Part shown: piece by piece, positions 24,985-32,764 of the stretch | Layout: every line of letters begins with the position of its first letter | How positions within the stretch are numbered: the stretch's first letter is position 1 | NCBI GenBank assembly: GCA_028280565.1 | Contig: JANQLQ010000068.1 | Coordinates: 1-32,764 of the forward strand | Length of the DNA: 32,764 nucleotides | Reading direction: 5' to 3' | From: Fulvivirga sp. | GTDB lineage: Bacteria > Bacteroidota > Bacteroidia > Cytophagales > Cyclobacteriaceae | Made by a program: the position numbers and the translations under genes | The notes under the pieces: model-generated | The model's input: the letters and a program-made list of their open reading frames with translations, nothing else | Told to the model about the DNA's origin: nothing | The model's database searches: none

Positions 24985-26865
24985 CTATTGATCGGTTAAT
25001 ATCATTTCATCATTCAAAAAGAATCGAAAAGGAAAAACGCTCACGGACTGTTGCTGCAGGGTGACGGAAAGGTCTTTACAGAGCTGCTGCCATTCCGGGT
25101 CCTCCGCATCGGCGCCGGCGTGCTGTAGGTGTATGTCCACGGTCCGTACAAAGCCCCCTTTCAGAGAGAGGCTCTCAGCGTATCCTTTTTTGATCGTGAC
25201 ATCAGTGATACGCTGCTCAAAGTGATGCAGGCACTTGGCACGTATATCCTGGTCCGTCACAATTTTATCCCTGGAAAGCAAAGAGCTGCGGTAGGCATTC
25301 ACCCGGCCCTCGTAATCCAGTTTATCTCTCCCACCTTGGGTATCCTTAAGCAGCCTAATGCCCTCCTTCATTTCACTGCCCACAAAAGCTTTCATCGTAG
25401 ACCCCGCCTTTATATGGTTAGCTTCCGAACCATTGGTGGTGTAAAAGTCGAGGAAGAGTATGTCCTGGTCCTCGTGACTTTTCAACAGCAAATAAGTGAC
25501 GTTATGGCCCGTTTCCACGTTATCCACGCGCTGTTCGAGCCGGGAGATCAATTGGTTCAAGCTATGGACTTCTTTGGAGAGTGCCTCCCTGCCGAAGATA
25601 GAAAAAGACGCGCTCTCATCCCTGAGCAACTCCAAAAGCTGGCCAATGAACTGCGAGGCACTACGCGAATCAAAGCGACCCATACCTTCTGCCCGGGTCA
25701 AAAGCTCACCGGGTTTTAAATTGCTAATGCTGTCAAAATGCTTTTTCATGAAGTCCTGCCCGTTGTCATCCTGTACTTTCTCAATATCAAGGAAAAAGTC
25801 ATCGGTTAACAATGGAATAATATTGAGGTACTTTTTCAGCTTGAAGCTGGAAGAATGAAACCTCTTATTGATCACTGGAAAAGTATTGATAGCACAAAAT
25901 AAGCGGGACATCACACGCTCATCGATCACCGTAGAAAACTCTACTTTTAACCAGGCGATGTTTTCCGTGTTTACCTGGTCGAGGTCCTGCGCATCGAAAG
26001 ATACATCAAATCCCGCGGGGAAGGGAGCCGTTTTCTTGCTTTTATTATAAGCTGCCCACTGCTGCTTGCCTGGCTTGATCGTTATAAAATGATCTTCATA
26101 ATAATGATTCACATGCCTGAGAGCATCGGAATACCGGTCTATCACCTTTTCAAACCCGGTAGACAAGCTATCATCGCCATATACATCATGGCTATCACCA
26201 TAGCCGGGGGTTACGGTCAAGGGGTTATCGCCTAAGTGCCACCGTGAGTTTTTAAGGTTGTAAAAGAACAATCGTGTCTTGGAGGCATCGGGAAAGTCAA
26301 AATAGAAAGAAATTCCCGGCAGGGGGTTGACTTTTTCATTGAGTTCGAGGCCTAGGTATAGGCAAGACTGGGGAAGCCTTTTATCCTTGGCTTGAAATAA
26401 AACTTCCTTATGATGGTCCTGGTCGATTTCAGTAAAGGTATTGTCAAACGCCATATAGCGTATCCTTCCGTCTACCAATGGAATGGACAAAGTGGAAGAA
26501 AAGAATATATCCTTCCCGGCTGCTTCTGTATTTTTCTGGCTGCTACGAACTTTCTTGTTGAAAAAGAATTGGTACCCCGGTTTCAGCAAGTAGGAAGATT
26601 CGGTAGGCCTGCCGGTCGCCACGGCGTGCGCGGGGATCACTCCTGCAAGGGTGCCCGGGCTCAGTAATTCTATTAACTTTTCCGTTACCCTCGCTTGGGA
26701 TTCGCTGATCTCGTGAGAAATATTCACTAGCTCAGAAGCGCAAGCTGTAAGTAGCATGCTCACAAGCGGGTCGAAAGATGTCTCTGCCTCGTTCTCGGCA
26801 TAGCCCCACATTTTAGAGGCCGTCCTGAACATCCTACTTTTGATTTTTTCCCTGCTTTCCGCCAT
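24985..26865 (-). CDS. tssF: T6SS baseplate protein TssF
   Basis: TssF is the core wedge protein of the T6SS baseplate. The N-terminal motif (about 10-45) reads SRMFRTASKMWGYAENEAE then FDPLVSMLLTACASELVNISHEI, very characteristic of Bacteroidota TssF, followed by LLSPGTLAGVIPAHAVATGRP. The central region and the C-terminal region (QDIRAKCLHHF) also fit. At 626 residues it is full length for the family. ATG at 26865 is used; 194 bases separate it from tssE upstream. TssF normally works as a 2:1 complex with TssG, whose gene usually follows. Here the next gene is the PKD protein and no tssG is in the window. Confidence 0.9.
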   Translation of the reverse strand: MAESREKIKSRMFRTASKMWGYAENEAETSFDPLVSMLLTACASELVNISHEISESQARVTEKLIELLSPGTLAGVIPAHAVATGRPTESSYLLKPGYQFFFNKKVRSSQKNTEAAGKDIFFSSTLSIPLVDGRIRYMAFDNTFTEIDQDHHKEVLFQAKDKRLPQSCLYLGLELNEKVNPLPGISFYFDFPDASKTRLFFYNLKNSRWHLGDNPLTVTPGYGDSHDVYGDDSLSTGFEKVIDRYSDALRHVNHYYEDHFITIKPGKQQWAAYNKSKKTAPFPAGFDVSFDAQDLDQVNTENIAWLKVEFSTVIDERVMSRLFCAINTFPVINKRFHSSSFKLKKYLNIIPLLTDDFFLDIEKVQDDNGQDFMKKHFDSISNLKPGELLTRAEGMGRFDSRSASQFIGQLLELLRDESASFSIFGREALSKEVHSLNQLISRLEQRVDNVETGHNVTYLLLKSHEDQDILFLDFYTTNGSEANHIKAGSTMKAFVGSEMKEGIRLLKDTQGGRDKLDYEGRVNAYRSSLLSRDKIVTDQDIRAKCLHHFEQRITDVTIKKGYAESLSLKGGFVRTVDIHLQHAGADAEDPEWQQLCKDLSVTLQQQSVSVFPFRFFLNDEMILTDQ

Positions 26866-27059
26866 TGGCTAAAGGTGTTTAACGCATGCACCGAATACTC
26901 ACAGCCTGGTAAGTGATAGGGTGATCATGTCATGTGGTCTAAAGGATCTAGCAGCGTATCTATGTCATTGAAAAAGAGGTGACAGGTCCACGATCAAAGC
27001 CGTGGCGCAAGGCCTTGTACACCTCGATAACTCAATACATTGAATAACTAGTCACTAAG
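26866..27059. other. Gap between tssE and tssF
   Basis: No gene is visible in these 194 bases. They contain a stem CCACG/CGTGG (26988-26992 and 27001-27005) next to a perfect 10-base palindrome CAAGGCCTTG at 27008-27017. No TAnnTTTG box is present on the minus strand. The stems could be a processing or attenuation site within the tssE-tssO arm. Confidence 0.45.
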
Positions 27060-27488
27060 TCAATAATAGGACAAAGGGCCTATGAAGAAATATTCATAGT
27101 AGCTAAACCTTTCGTCTGTTGAAGCCAACTTTCCAGCGATTGAAATGTCTATTCTTTTTTTAATTCTTTGGACCAGGACCTGCAATTCGGTTTGTTTGAT
27201 ATCTACTGACAGCTCAAAGTCAGTGATCCGTTTTTCATAGGTATGAATGGCGTGGGTCAGGGATCGTTTTAAGTTCTCTTTTAATTCATTGTTTGTTGAA
27301 GCATTGTCGAAATCCACCTCCCATACGCTGCAGCCAAAGTTGGGATCATACTTTGACTCGCCCAAGAAGGTAGTTGCAATCAGATGGATATTCTGAGCAA
27401 TAGATGCTTTTAAGCCTGATTTAGGCAGCTCACGCTGCCCACAAGCGGCACCCATATCCAGCGGCAATTTGTAATATTGATTTTTCAA
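27060..27488 (-). CDS. tssE: T6SS baseplate protein TssE (gp25-like)
   Basis: This homologue of phage T4 gp25 joins the baseplate to the contractile sheath. Its 142 residues carry the Bacteroidota TssE/GPW_gp25 pattern: an opening YYKLPLDMG, then SIAQNIHLIATTFLGESKYDPNFGCSVWEVDFD, where the phenylalanine-glycine-cysteine region is highly typical. The start codon read here is TTG at 27488. The next in-frame ATG (codon 12) would remove the conserved YYKLPL segment, and an in-frame stop lies a few codons upstream, so TTG is preferred. It heads the minus arm of the T6SS cluster, with a good promoter match 30-60 bases upstream. Confidence 0.88.
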   Translation of the reverse strand: MKNQYYKLPLDMGAACGQRELPKSGLKASIAQNIHLIATTFLGESKYDPNFGCSVWEVDFDNASTNNELKENLKRSLTHAIHTYEKRITDFELSVDIKQTELQVLVQRIKKRIDISIAGKLASTDERFSYYEYFFIGPLSYY

Positions 27489-27517
27489 ACCAGGAATAAA
27501 TCAATGGATTCGTAAAT

Positions 27518-27547
27518 CAAAAATAATTGTAAAAAACTTTTGGGCAA
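27518..27547 (-). promoter_or_regulatory. Bacteroidota-type promoter for the tssE arm
   Basis: On the minus strand a TTG (27547-27545) is followed after exactly 19 bases by TATTTTTG (27525-27518), an exact match to TAnnTTTG. This is the consensus layout of the primary sigma factor in Bacteroidota. Transcription would start about 23 bases before the TTG start codon of tssE. Good by pattern, untested. Confidence 0.6.
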
Positions 27548-27615
27548 TAAAAAACCAAACGATTATACAAGAACCCCCTTAATTCATCCTATTTGTGCAC
27601 GCAATTAAACCTCAA

Positions 27616-27644
27616 TTGACAAAATAACCAGGTTTGGTTGTATA
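27616..27644 (+). promoter_or_regulatory. Candidate promoter for the tssH-tssB-tssC arm
   Basis: TTGACA at 27616-27621 is followed by 17 bases and TGTATA at 27639-27644, a sigma-70-like arrangement. It does not match the Bacteroidota -7 box. It lies about 117 bases before the tssH ATG and is divergent from the tssE promoter. Confidence 0.35.
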
Positions 27645-27700
27645 TGAATGAAAAAAAGTGTAGTATTCAAGCTTAAATTGAGCTCGTCTAATAGTTGGGT

Positions 27701-27729
27701 GGAACGTCTCGGGTAACGAGGATCGCTCC
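27701..27729 (+). other. Imperfect hairpin in the tssH leader
   Basis: GGAACGTCTCG (27701-27711) can pair with CGAGGATCGCTCC (27717-27729) with one mismatch and two single-base bulges. It would form a GC-rich stem in the 5' untranslated region about 30 bases before the tssH start. Its role is unknown; it is not followed by a T-run. Confidence 0.35.
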
Positions 27730-27760
27730 AAGTCTAAAGTATCCAGAATGAAACCCCTGT

Positions 27761-30238
27761 ATGCTACATACACTCGACTATATTCTTACCGCTGCGTCAG
27801 AAAAGGCAATTCATATTGCACAGGCGCTTGCCAAGGAAAACCAACACCCTAAGTTCTCCTGTGCCCACTTGCTCAAAGCACTGTTGCATAAAGACATTGG
27901 CCTGCTCCCCTTATTAGAGCAGTTGAAAAAAGATATATATTACCTACAGGAGTGGGCCGAAGTACGCATGGAATCGCTTCCAAAGACCGCTACGGTCTTA
28001 GACCCTGTCCCTGGGGATGACCTCGTAGACTGTGTGCTGCTCGAAGCTGATACTTTACGGTTAAAACTTTCCCATGAAGAGATTGATCCCATCCTCCTGC
28101 TGGCTGCGCTGGTCTCCCCCGGGGTAGGCTTTTCGCGTGATCAGCTAAAGAGTATGCCTTTAACGGCGAAGGAACTTCTCCAAGCAGTAACGGAAAAAGT
28201 AACATTAACAGGGGATGGAACTTCCTCGCTGGCCACTGACAATGGGTCGTCTGCATTTCCTGCTATGACTGCCGGCGCTTTAGAAAAATACTGCACAGAT
28301 AAACTCGACCAGGCCCGTGCAGGTGACCTCGATAGGATCATAGGACGTGACCGCGAGGTACGTATGATCGTCGAGATACTGGGCAGGCGCTCAAAGCCCA
28401 ATGTGATCATCACCGGTGAGCCCGGGGTAGGCAAAACAGCTTTAGTAGAAGGGTTTGCCCTGCAGTTGGCCACCCAAACACTGCCCGGCACCCTTAAAGA
28501 AGCCAGGCTTTTCGAACTCGATATGGGATCGCTGCTGGCAGGAGCCTCTTACAAAGGAGAGGTGGAAGACCGGCTTAAAAGCATACTGGCAGAACTTAAG
28601 ACTTTCAGCCGGGCCATCCTGTTCATCGACGAGATCCATGTGATCATGGACAAAGCCACTGGCAACCAAGGGATCATTAATATCCTGAAGCCCGAGCTGG
28701 CCCGTGGCACGCTCACAGTAATAGGCGCTACCACCCACGACGAATACCGGAAACATGTAGAATCGGATGAAGCGTTCAAAAGACGGTTTGAGACCTTGAC
28801 GGTAGACCCACCCGATGATACCACCACAAAAATGATGATGAAAGGGGTCTTACCTTACTATGAAGAGCATCACCAAGTAAAGCTTGCCGACCAAGCCGTA
28901 GAGGATTCTATCCGGCTTGCGAAGCGATACATCCAAGAAAAGCAACTCCCCGATGCTGCGCTCGACTTGGTGGACCGTACCATGTCTGCCGTTAAAAACT
29001 TACGAGAAAATGCCGAAAAAGAGCTGCTTGAAATCCAGCAAGAGATGGACGAAATGCAGGCCAACGCAGAGTATGTAGCAGAAGAAGTAGCATGGTTTGT
29101 TAAAACCCTAAAAGACCGGGTAAGCTATTTACTGTTTACTGAAATAGAGGAGGCCACCGGTGAGCAGGAGACGGGATCTAAAGATGAGGCTTTTGGTTAC
29201 CTCACAACACTCTTAGGCAAACTTAAAACGGCCTTAGCCGAGCGAGGAGAAGAGGTGACCGGCGCCGACCTGGCCGCCACGGTATCCCAGCATACCGGTA
29301 TACCTTTAGGCAAGATAAGGACCCAGGAGAGGGAACGTCTCCTGAATATGGAAAAACACCTCAAGGCACGGGTAGTAGGCCAAGATCATACGCTCACTAG
29401 CCTTACGGAAGCTATTTTGGAATCACGCTCAGGGCTGGCGAGACCCGGGCAGCCCATCGGATCTTTCTTCTTTTTAGGGCCTACTGGTACAGGCAAGACA
29501 GAACTGGCCAAAGCACTGGCAGAATTCCTTTTCGAGACGGAAAGCGCCATGATACGTTTTGACATGTCGGAGTTTAAAGAGGAGCATTCTGCTGCTTTAC
29601 TCTATGGAGCACCGCCGGGTTACGTGGGGTACGAAGAGGGGGGTATGTTGGTCAATAAGATCCGGCAGCAGCCCTACGCTGTAGTGCTATTTGACGAGAT
29701 AGAAAAAGCGCATAAATCTGTTTTTGATATTTTCTTACAGATCTTGGATGAAGGCAAGCTCAACGATAGGCTGGGCAAGCAAGGTGATTTTTCCAATGCA
29801 GTAGTGCTGTTCACTTCCAACATTGGCAGTGACCACATCATCAAATCCTTTGCTGAAGATAGGGTACCCCCGTCTTCAGAATTATTGGAGATCATGTCAG
29901 CTTACTTCAGACCCGAGTTTCTAGGTCGCCTAAGCGGTATATTGCCCTTCTCTCCCATTACGGAAGATAATATCCTGCAGATCTTCGATATACAACTGGA
30001 AGAATTGTTAGTAACGCTGGGTAAACAAGGGATCACACTCGAAGTGACCCAAGAGGCGAGGAAGCACTTGGCCACCTTAGGCTTCACCCCGAAGTACGGG
30101 GCAAGGCCGCTCAAAGGAGTGATCAGGGCCGAAGTACGCTCTCCGTTATCAAGGATGATCGTGGCAGGATCTTTGAAAAAGGGAGATACGATCCGACTTG
30201 ATGTAAACAAAAACGGCAAGGTCATATGGAAGAATTAA
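27761..30238 (+). CDS. tssH: T6SS sheath-recycling AAA+ ATPase TssH (ClpV)
   Basis: ClpV disassembles the contracted TssB/TssC sheath in the cytoplasm for reuse. Visible domains are an N-terminal double Clp-N repeat (about 1-150), then D1 with Walker A GEPGVGKT (about 219-226) and Walker B LFIDEIH (about 286-292). A short middle coiled coil follows (about 415-450), then D2 with Walker A GPTGTGKT (about 573-580) and Walker B VVLFDEIEKAH (about 640-650), ending in a ClpB-type C-terminal domain. All ATPase motifs appear intact. At 825 residues it is somewhat shorter than proteobacterial ClpV (about 870-890), mainly in the middle region. It leads the plus-strand arm and sits directly before the sheath genes it serves, supporting TssH over a general ClpB or ClpC. 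Confidence 0.93.
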   Translation: MLHTLDYILTAASEKAIHIAQALAKENQHPKFSCAHLLKALLHKDIGLLPLLEQLKKDIYYLQEWAEVRMESLPKTATVLDPVPGDDLVDCVLLEADTLRLKLSHEEIDPILLLAALVSPGVGFSRDQLKSMPLTAKELLQAVTEKVTLTGDGTSSLATDNGSSAFPAMTAGALEKYCTDKLDQARAGDLDRIIGRDREVRMIVEILGRRSKPNVIITGEPGVGKTALVEGFALQLATQTLPGTLKEARLFELDMGSLLAGASYKGEVEDRLKSILAELKTFSRAILFIDEIHVIMDKATGNQGIINILKPELARGTLTVIGATTHDEYRKHVESDEAFKRRFETLTVDPPDDTTTKMMMKGVLPYYEEHHQVKLADQAVEDSIRLAKRYIQEKQLPDAALDLVDRTMSAVKNLRENAEKELLEIQQEMDEMQANAEYVAEEVAWFVKTLKDRVSYLLFTEIEEATGEQETGSKDEAFGYLTTLLGKLKTALAERGEEVTGADLAATVSQHTGIPLGKIRTQERERLLNMEKHLKARVVGQDHTLTSLTEAILESRSGLARPGQPIGSFFFLGPTGTGKTELAKALAEFLFETESAMIRFDMSEFKEEHSAALLYGAPPGYVGYEEGGMLVNKIRQQPYAVVLFDEIEKAHKSVFDIFLQILDEGKLNDRLGKQGDFSNAVVLFTSNIGSDHIIKSFAEDRVPPSSELLEIMSAYFRPEFLGRLSGILPFSPITEDNILQIFDIQLEELLVTLGKQGITLEVTQEARKHLATLGFTPKYGARPLKGVIRAEVRSPLSRMIVAGSLKKGDTIRLDVNKNGKVIWKN

Positions 30239-30317
30239 CAAGAGATAGAGCCCTTAAGCCGTTGAAAACGCTGTTCAACGTGAGCACAGGAAAAGAAAAG
30301 AACGTCATAAGATTGAA

Positions 30318-30347
30318 TTGACACATTTTGACTATATTTAATATATA
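30318..30347 (+). promoter_or_regulatory. Candidate internal promoter before tssB
   Basis: TTGACA at 30318-30323 is followed by a very AT-rich stretch with TATATA at 30342-30347 (18-base spacing), 13 bases before the tssB ATG. This would give an extremely short leader. The AT-rich run alone might also serve as a Bacteroidota-style ribosome-entry region. Confidence 0.3.
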
Positions 30348-30360
30348 AAATAAATAAACC

Positions 30361-30801
30361 ATGAGTACGACTTACGGATTAGGAGGTACTGAAGTAAAAC
30401 AAGATGCGAACGAGGCAATACAGGATATTCCTCAGAACAGGACCTTACTCGTAGAAAAATTAACGGCCAACACCCCGGTAAAGCCCGAGTTTTCGGAAGG
30501 GCTCAAAACGGTCGAAGAAGTATTTGCCCATTACCAACCAAAAATTGACATCGATTTTGAAGATAATAAGGGGAAGAATATAAAAGAAACCCTGGCATTC
30601 AAAAACTTAGGTGATTTTGGCGCAAAAGGGATCACCAATCAAAGTCAATTCCTGAGAGACCTGGCCACGGAAAAAGAACAATTCCAGAAGGTGATCAAAC
30701 AGCTCAAGACCAATAAAATATTGAGAGCTGCACTTACAGACCCGGAAGCAAAGCAGGCACTGATCAAGGCCATTAAGTCCATGATCAGCGAATTAGATTA
30801 A
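30361..30801 (+). CDS. tssB: T6SS contractile sheath small subunit TssB
   Basis: TssB pairs with TssC to build the contractile sheath. Its 146 residues show the family features of subtype iii: a central KIDIDFEDNKGKN (about 61-73), LAFKNLGDFGAKGITNQSQFLRDL (about 77-100) and a helical C-terminus with ALTDPEAKQALIKAI. No signal or membrane segment. It lies 122 bases after tssH and 34 bases before tssC. The long spacing from tssH and the TTGACA/TATATA pair leave room for separate, stronger expression, as expected for a protein needed in many copies. Confidence 0.92.
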   Translation: MSTTYGLGGTEVKQDANEAIQDIPQNRTLLVEKLTANTPVKPEFSEGLKTVEEVFAHYQPKIDIDFEDNKGKNIKETLAFKNLGDFGAKGITNQSQFLRDLATEKEQFQKVIKQLKTNKILRAALTDPEAKQALIKAIKSMISELD

Positions 30802-30835
30802 ACACAAACCAGGAAAACACTTTTTTGATTACACG

Positions 30836-32179
30836 ATGGCAGAAAAAGCTAAAATACAAGAGGCAGCAGTTAAAGAAAAGGAAGTAGCCGAGATCGCCGA
30901 CCAGCTGGTCAAGTACGGTGGATTTGACCTGATTGAAGCCACCATCGAGGGTTCCCAAAACCTAAACCCCGGCAGGAAGGCCCGGAAAAAGATCTTTCTC
31001 TCTGAAGAGGAAAAAAAGACAGAAAGATCGATCCTAAAAAAGACCTTGAACATATGGGCGGACATACTTAGCAGCTCTGACGACACCAGCGAAATGATCA
31101 ATAAAGCCGGCGAAGGCGCCGAGGCCGCTGAAAAGTCACTGGAGAAAAACCTGGGAATGGCTTTAGACGAGACCCGGGAGCTAGAGACCTCGTACCGCTC
31201 TGTGGCGCTCTTCTTCAAAAATACGGAATCTGACAAGGTTAAAAATGTAACGATCCTCAATGCGGAACTGGACCAGTTGCAGGACTTAGATAATACCCGG
31301 TTTATCGATGTAGTAGCCGAGGAACTGAAAGCAAATTATGACCGGCTCGATCTCAGGGACAACTATGGCCTACTGGTGGTGCCGGGCTACCTTGGCTCCA
31401 ACAAGGTAGTGGAAAAATGGGCTAAGATCGCGCATGAAAACAAAGTGATGCTGATCACTGACTTTGAACACCTTGACGAACCGGACGATGTCATGGAAAT
31501 GTTTGAAGCCGCTAACCTCACAGGGGGTGATATCTACCGCTCCAATGTGATCATGACCTGCAACTGGCTCGTAGGAAGAGGGAAAGTAGATGACGTGGGA
31601 GAAGAAGAGGACGTACATGTACCTCCGGCCGGTGCCTTAGCAGGTAAGATCTATAAAACGTTAATGTCGCAAGTGACAGCGGGTAAAAAATTCGGCGGGA
31701 TCAACGAAATAGATGCTGTCCGGTTCGACCTGAAGAAAAGTGAAATTGCAAGCCTTGAGAAACTAGGGCTGGTGCCCATGGTGAACGAATATGGAAAAGT
31801 GATGGCTTTTTCGGCTAAAACGTTATTCAATGGGGATAACCTCGGCCTGCAAACCTATTCCGTGGTCAGGGTTTTCGACTACATCACCAAAGTATTAATG
31901 GACTTCCTGAACCGAAGGGCCTTTGAAAATTTCAACTCTAAAATGAAAAAGGAGCTCGTCGGCCAGATCATCCGGTTCCTCGATAGCGTCACCGGCCCGG
32001 ACCGGCTGATTGAAGGTTTTGATATCAAAAGATTCGAGCAAGACCCTCAGCAAAAAGACCGCATTTACCTCGATATTCATATGAGGCCTTATTTCCCGGC
32101 GAAGAACTTTATGATCAAACTGGACGGACAAAAAGGAGATGACGGGACCAGCTGGGATACCGAATACGAACAAAGCTAG
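30836..32179 (+). CDS. tssC: T6SS contractile sheath large subunit TssC
   Basis: This is the large sheath subunit; with TssB it forms the helical tube that contracts to drive the Hcp needle. The 447-residue protein includes the conserved YRSVALFFKNTESDKVKNVTIL region (about 122-143), LVVPGYLGSNKV and, near the C-terminus, RAFENFNSKMKKELVGQIIRFLDSVTG. The final part (about 395-435) has the beta-rich region DIHMRPYFPAKNFMIKLDGQ that contacts neighbouring subunits. Length is normal for subtype iii. It is the last gene in the window. In many loci tssD (Hcp) follows, but here 585 bases of repeat-bearing non-coding sequence follow instead. Confidence 0.93.
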   Translation: MAEKAKIQEAAVKEKEVAEIADQLVKYGGFDLIEATIEGSQNLNPGRKARKKIFLSEEEKKTERSILKKTLNIWADILSSSDDTSEMINKAGEGAEAAEKSLEKNLGMALDETRELETSYRSVALFFKNTESDKVKNVTILNAELDQLQDLDNTRFIDVVAEELKANYDRLDLRDNYGLLVVPGYLGSNKVVEKWAKIAHENKVMLITDFEHLDEPDDVMEMFEAANLTGGDIYRSNVIMTCNWLVGRGKVDDVGEEEDVHVPPAGALAGKIYKTLMSQVTAGKKFGGINEIDAVRFDLKKSEIASLEKLGLVPMVNEYGKVMAFSAKTLFNGDNLGLQTYSVVRVFDYITKVLMDFLNRRAFENFNSKMKKELVGQIIRFLDSVTGPDRLIEGFDIKRFEQDPQQKDRIYLDIHMRPYFPAKNFMIKLDGQKGDDGTSWDTEYEQS

Positions 32180-32347
32180 CCATAGAAGCTGGGGGAAAGA
32201 CTTTTTATTGTTTTTTTAGGGCATTCTTGAAAATTCAAGTGGCATATGGAGGGGAGACCTCCGGGAACAGCGTGGTCCATTTGAGGCTTGTGGGCATACG
32301 GCCTGTAAAGGCTGAACAGTGCGTTTAGTGGGGAAAATGGGCTTGGT

Positions 32348-32530
32348 TACTAGCGTCCTTTTCTTTTGTTTCGTTTTCTTTCCCCGAAGGGATGCCTATG
32401 GCATGGGCGTGCAAAAGAATATGAAAAACTAGACTTAGAATCTCGAAACCCCGATTAAACTGCTCATTGAGAGGTTCGCATTACCTAGAATGTTTCAAAA
32501 TGCAGCCTAATTCGCCAAAATTAAACGTTT
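32348..32530 (+). repeat. Interspersed intergenic repeat, copy B
   Basis: This aligns with 1-160 in the same orientation. It differs by scattered substitutions and by a ~23-base insertion at 32382-32404 in the loop of the T-rich/A-rich hairpin. The inserted bases are a CCCGAAGGG module, so one repeat family appears to sit inside another. Confidence 0.85.
32382..32405 (+). repeat. Short CCCCGAAGGGATGCCTATGG module, first right-end copy
   Basis: This 24-base module matches 32591-32614 at 20 of 24 positions and shares its CCCCGAAGGG core with the copies at 307-414. It interrupts copy B of the longer repeat relative to copy A. Confidence 0.7.
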
Positions 32531-32590
32531 TAACCTGGACTCGGGATAAGAATACTCAAATAAAGCCAAAACATATTCTGCTCGTCATTG

Positions 32591-32614
32591 CCCCAAAGGG
32601 ACGCCTATGGCGCG
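32591..32614 (+). repeat. Short CCCCAAAGGGACGCCTATGG module, second right-end copy
   Basis: This is the second copy of the 24-base module, directly repeated 209 bases after the first. It appears inserted in the degenerate CATTGC.../...GAAGCAATC repeat, again placing one repeat family within another. Confidence 0.65.
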
Positions 32615-32764
32615 AACCCAGGGCCTGGTTTGTAGGGCTAACGGTGAAGCAATCCCCTACTCAAGAAGCGGTAGCAAAGTCCATGCGGTGTATCTCTTGG
32701 AGGAGATGGCTTCGTAGCCCCTGCACGGGCATCGCCAGCCTACCTATGACATACTTTTTCAAAG

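Larger units (their letters stand above)
32180..32764. other. Non-coding, repeat-bearing right end
   Basis: No gene is visible up to the end of the window. The stretch contains copy B of the long repeat and two copies of the CCCGAAGGG-type module. From about 32583 the text (CGTCATTGC, GTGAAGCAATCCC, GGAGATGGCTTCGTAGCCCC, GGGCATCGCC) looks like a degenerate version of the CATTGCGAGG...GAAGCAATCTC inverted repeat common in Bacteroidota intergenic DNA. No terminator with a T-run was found directly after tssC; only T-rich sequence at 32201-32218. Confidence 0.55.

Noticed and set aside
25129-25719. 196-codon plus-strand frame inside tssF
   Set aside because: Antisense to a well-supported TssF with no recognisable domain.
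27761-30238. General chaperone ClpB or ClpC instead of ClpV
   Set aside because: Position directly before tssB and tssC, divergent from tssE, and the short middle domain favour the T6SS-specific TssH.

Overview
The window is a chromosomal segment of a member of the Bacteroidota, most likely a free-living Cytophagales-type organism. The evidence is a TonB-dependent receptor with an N-terminal carboxypeptidase-D-like domain, lipoproteins with IPT/TIG domains, Bacteroidota-type -7 boxes (TAnnTTTG), few Shine-Dalgarno sites, and a subtype iii type VI secretion system (T6SSiii), which is confined to this phylum. The sulfotransferase hints at a marine or saline habitat, but that is inference.

Region 1 (1-493) is non-coding and repeat-rich. 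A ~160 bp repeat sits at the very start, followed by several copies of a short CCCGAAGGG-centred palindromic module. Both families recur at the right end (32348-32614), so everything between lies inside a pair of direct repeats about 32.3 kb apart.

Region 2 (494-13040, all minus strand) reads in the order of transcription: TonB-dependent receptor, a two-TIG lipoprotein, a three-TIG lipoprotein, a sulfotransferase, a one-TIG lipoprotein, a Wza-type export lipoprotein, a Wzc-type tyrosine autokinase, and a class I methyltransferase. The three TIG lipoproteins are paralogues. Each ends in what looks like a YWTD-type beta-propeller, and they carry one, three or two TIG domains. No SusD is present. 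This combination of an uptake-type receptor, probable surface lipoproteins and polysaccharide export machinery is the least ordinary part of the window.

Region 3 (13041-21728) has one plus-strand gene for a large right-handed beta-helix protein, possibly a polysaccharide lyase or epimerase. Its 3' end overlaps that of a minus-strand run encoding, in transcription order, a WcaJ-type polyprenyl glycosylphosphotransferase, a WecG/TagA-type glycosyltransferase, an MBOAT O-acyltransferase, its SGNH-like partner and an O-antigen ligase/polymerase. Regions 2 and 3 together describe a Wzy-dependent exopolysaccharide that may be acylated, sulfated and methylated. Most of the glycosyltransferases and the flippase must lie elsewhere.

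Region 4 (22221-32179) is a T6SSiii cluster in two divergent arms. The minus arm is tssE, tssF, a PKD-domain membrane protein (TssP candidate), tssK and tssO. The plus arm is tssH (ClpV), tssB and tssC. A promoter region of about 270 bp lies between them. tssG, tssN, tssQ, tssR, tssD (Hcp), tssI (VgrG) and effectors are not here, so the cluster is split or incomplete. All starts and functions come from reading the sequence; no database search was made.
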